Below, piece after piece: positions 38,902-40,043 of a stretch of DNA of 40,043 nt. Every line of letters starts with the position of its first letter. Position 1 is the first letter of the stretch. The notes beneath the pieces were generated by a model that ran no database searches, was not told the origin of the DNA, and saw nothing but the letters and a program-made list of their open reading frames with translations. The DNA comes from Bacteroidales bacterium (GTDB lineage: Bacteria; Bacteroidota; Bacteroidia; Bacteroidales; UBA932), in NCBI GenBank assembly GCA_024692185.1, contig JAILMV010000140.1:1-40043 (forward strand), written 5' to 3'. The position numbers and the translations under genes were made by a program.

Positions 38902-40043
38902 CAGTAGATGTTTACGGGGGTATAGTCTTCACGCGAAGATCCTGTGCTGTTGTAAGGTTCTGTGGCGCCGGGAACCATGCAATTCTTCATCGGGTTGCCG
39001 CCGAGTTGCGACCAGTTGGCGCCGGGGCCCGTTGTCCTCGGGCAGGTTATTTTGTAGAGGACGGCGCCCTCGTCATCGATGGAAGTACAAGTCACGTATA
39101 TATTGCCGTTATAGTCGATTGTAGGGCTTGTCCTTGGCTGGGCATTGTTGAATAAAAACTGTGAGACAAGTGAACCGTCCTGAGGCGAGAGCTTCAGCAG
39201 GCGTCTCTTGCCGCTGTCGTTAACATAGACATACCCCAGATTGTCGATGGCGGGAACACCGCAGTTGCCTGTTCCGGTGTCACGTGACCAAGCCAGAGAG
39301 CCGTCGGCGGCGTTGAGCTTGAAAATCTTGTCGGCAGCACGGACATAGGCGTTGCCGTCGTCATCAAGCACACAGCCAAGGCCGAAGTTATTGGCGGCCG
39401 CTTCCACTTCCACTTTCCAAATAGGCGAGGGTGAAGAGCCGTAAACATAAGCGTTCAAGTTGTACCGGGCGACAATCATATTATCATTGGTGGTCGTGGC
39501 GCATACATATACGCTACCGTCAATGGTGGAAATCGCCGGCTGGAAGCCCTTTGTCAGGTAGCCGTTGCCGTCAGTATGAGTCATGCCCAGGAAGTTTGTA
39601 GCACGGCCGGAATCGCTGTTGGATGAGGTCTTCCAACTTCCGAATCCACCGTCGATCACTGCGACCTTGTAGCCACCGCTTGTCTCTGTTCCGGTTGCTG
39701 TACCGGAGGAAGCGCCGCCACGGGCAGAACCGAACACCAGTTTCCCGTCTGCGCTCACGGCCATGCCGCCGTATGAGCCCTTGTCGCAGGAAAGCGTCTG
39801 CCTGAGACTACCGTCACTGCGGTTGAGGATAATCATGTTGGTGGCAAAGAGACCTTCGTCAATATTACGCGTCATTACGCTCACGTAAGCGCCGAAGACA
39901 GCAGGAATGGTTGCCCGATAGGTTGAATTCTCACCCGTTGTCACATACCATTTCTCGGTCATATTCGGGCGGATGCAGAACAAGCCGCCGTTGCCGCCTG
40001 CACCTGTGGAATACTGCACAGGAATATAGACATTGCCCTCAAC
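38901..40043 (-). CDS. PQQ-like beta-propeller repeat protein (5' truncated by window end)
   Basis: The frame stays open to the window edge, beginning 'VEGNVYIPVQYSTGAGGNGG', so the start and any signal peptide are missing; the GTG at 40019 is not the true start. At least 381 residues show repeated blades of the PQQ type: 'GGMAVSADGKLVFGS', 'TIDGSVYVCATT', 'VLDDDGNAYVRAADKIFKLNAADGSLAW', 'AIDNLGYVYVNDSGKRRLLKLSPQDGSLV', 'TIDYNGNIYVTCTS'. Such proteins are common outer-surface components in Bacteroidetes polysaccharide loci, but no specific function can be assigned. The C-terminus is 'REDYTPVNIY'. Confidence 0.8.
   Translation of the reverse strand, partial: VEGNVYIPVQYSTGAGGNGGLFCIRPNMTEKWYVTTGENSTYRATIPAVFGAYVSVMTRNIDEGLFATNMIILNRSDGSLRQTLSCDKGSYGGMAVSADGKLVFGSARGGASSGTATGTETSGGYKVAVIDGGFGSWKTSSNSDSGRATNFLGMTHTDGNGYLTKGFQPAISTIDGSVYVCATTTNDNMIVARYNLNAYVYGSSPSPIWKVEVEAAANNFGLGCVLDDDGNAYVRAADKIFKLNAADGSLAWSRDTGTGNCGVPAIDNLGYVYVNDSGKRRLLKLSPQDGSLVSQFLFNNAQPRTSPTIDYNGNIYVTCTSIDDEGAVLYKITCPRTTGPGANWSQLGGNPMKNCMVPGATEPYNSTGSSREDYTPVNIY

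Overview
The window is a stretch of a Bacteroidales (Bacteroidota) chromosome that looks GC-rich for that order. The evidence is the gene set (DUF4837 lipoprotein, prokaryotic HU-CCDC81 protein, DUF4922-SpoIID fusion, C-terminally fused DAHP synthase-chorismate mutase, DUF6515-type protein, TupA-like ATP-grasp), the repeated promoter element TAnnTTTG with TTG about 19-21 bases upstream, and the scarcity of Shine-Dalgarno sequences. A Rikenellaceae- or Cryptobacteroides-like source would fit, but the sequence alone does not fix the genus.

Layout. 1-2920: end of an outer-membrane barrel gene, recX, and the convergent pdxA-rnhA pair. 2952-8321: a tightly overlapping operon rfbD-rfbC-pheA-aminotransferase-tyrA-DAHP synthase/chorismate mutase, joining dTDP-rhamnose synthesis to phenylalanine/tyrosine synthesis and ending in a bidirectional terminator. 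8353-8866 (minus): tRNA-Glu, rpsT and tRNA-Pro. 8867-13223 (minus): LytM-fold protein, dxr, rseP, DUF4837 lipoprotein. 13247-17524 (plus): ruvX-def, then a phosphohexomutase, an M23/LysM peptidase and a DUF3298 lipoprotein. tRNA-Asn follows on the minus strand. 17756-22500: HU-CCDC81 protein, NUDIX, DUF4922-SpoIID fusion and an AmpG-like transporter. 22565-23935: Ser/Arg-repeat surface protein. murI (minus) is divergent from two GT2 glycosyltransferases and a TupA-like gene, then prfB, a class I fumarase and a giant AsmA protein, ending at tRNA-Leu.

After tRNA-Leu (33851) the character changes. About 585 bases without an intact gene hold a terminator, a cluster of small hairpins and a degenerate coding remnant. 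A minus-strand set of secreted carbohydrate-active proteins follows (GH2 beta-glucuronidase-like, GH39-like, oligogalacturonate-lyase-like propeller lipoprotein, PQQ-like propeller cut by the window end). This looks like an accessory uronic-acid polysaccharide locus next to a tRNA gene.

Many genes serve the envelope: rhamnose precursors, glycosyltransferases, MurI, LytM/M23 proteins, SpoIID, an AmpG-like transporter, RseP and AsmA. No CRISPR array, transposase, integrase or obvious defence system was seen. The most unusual items are the HIT-like/SpoIID fusion without a signal peptide, a LytM domain lacking one zinc ligand, an RF2 gene without the programmed frameshift, back-to-back palindromic promoters with predicted leaderless transcripts, and the hairpin cluster behind tRNA-Leu.
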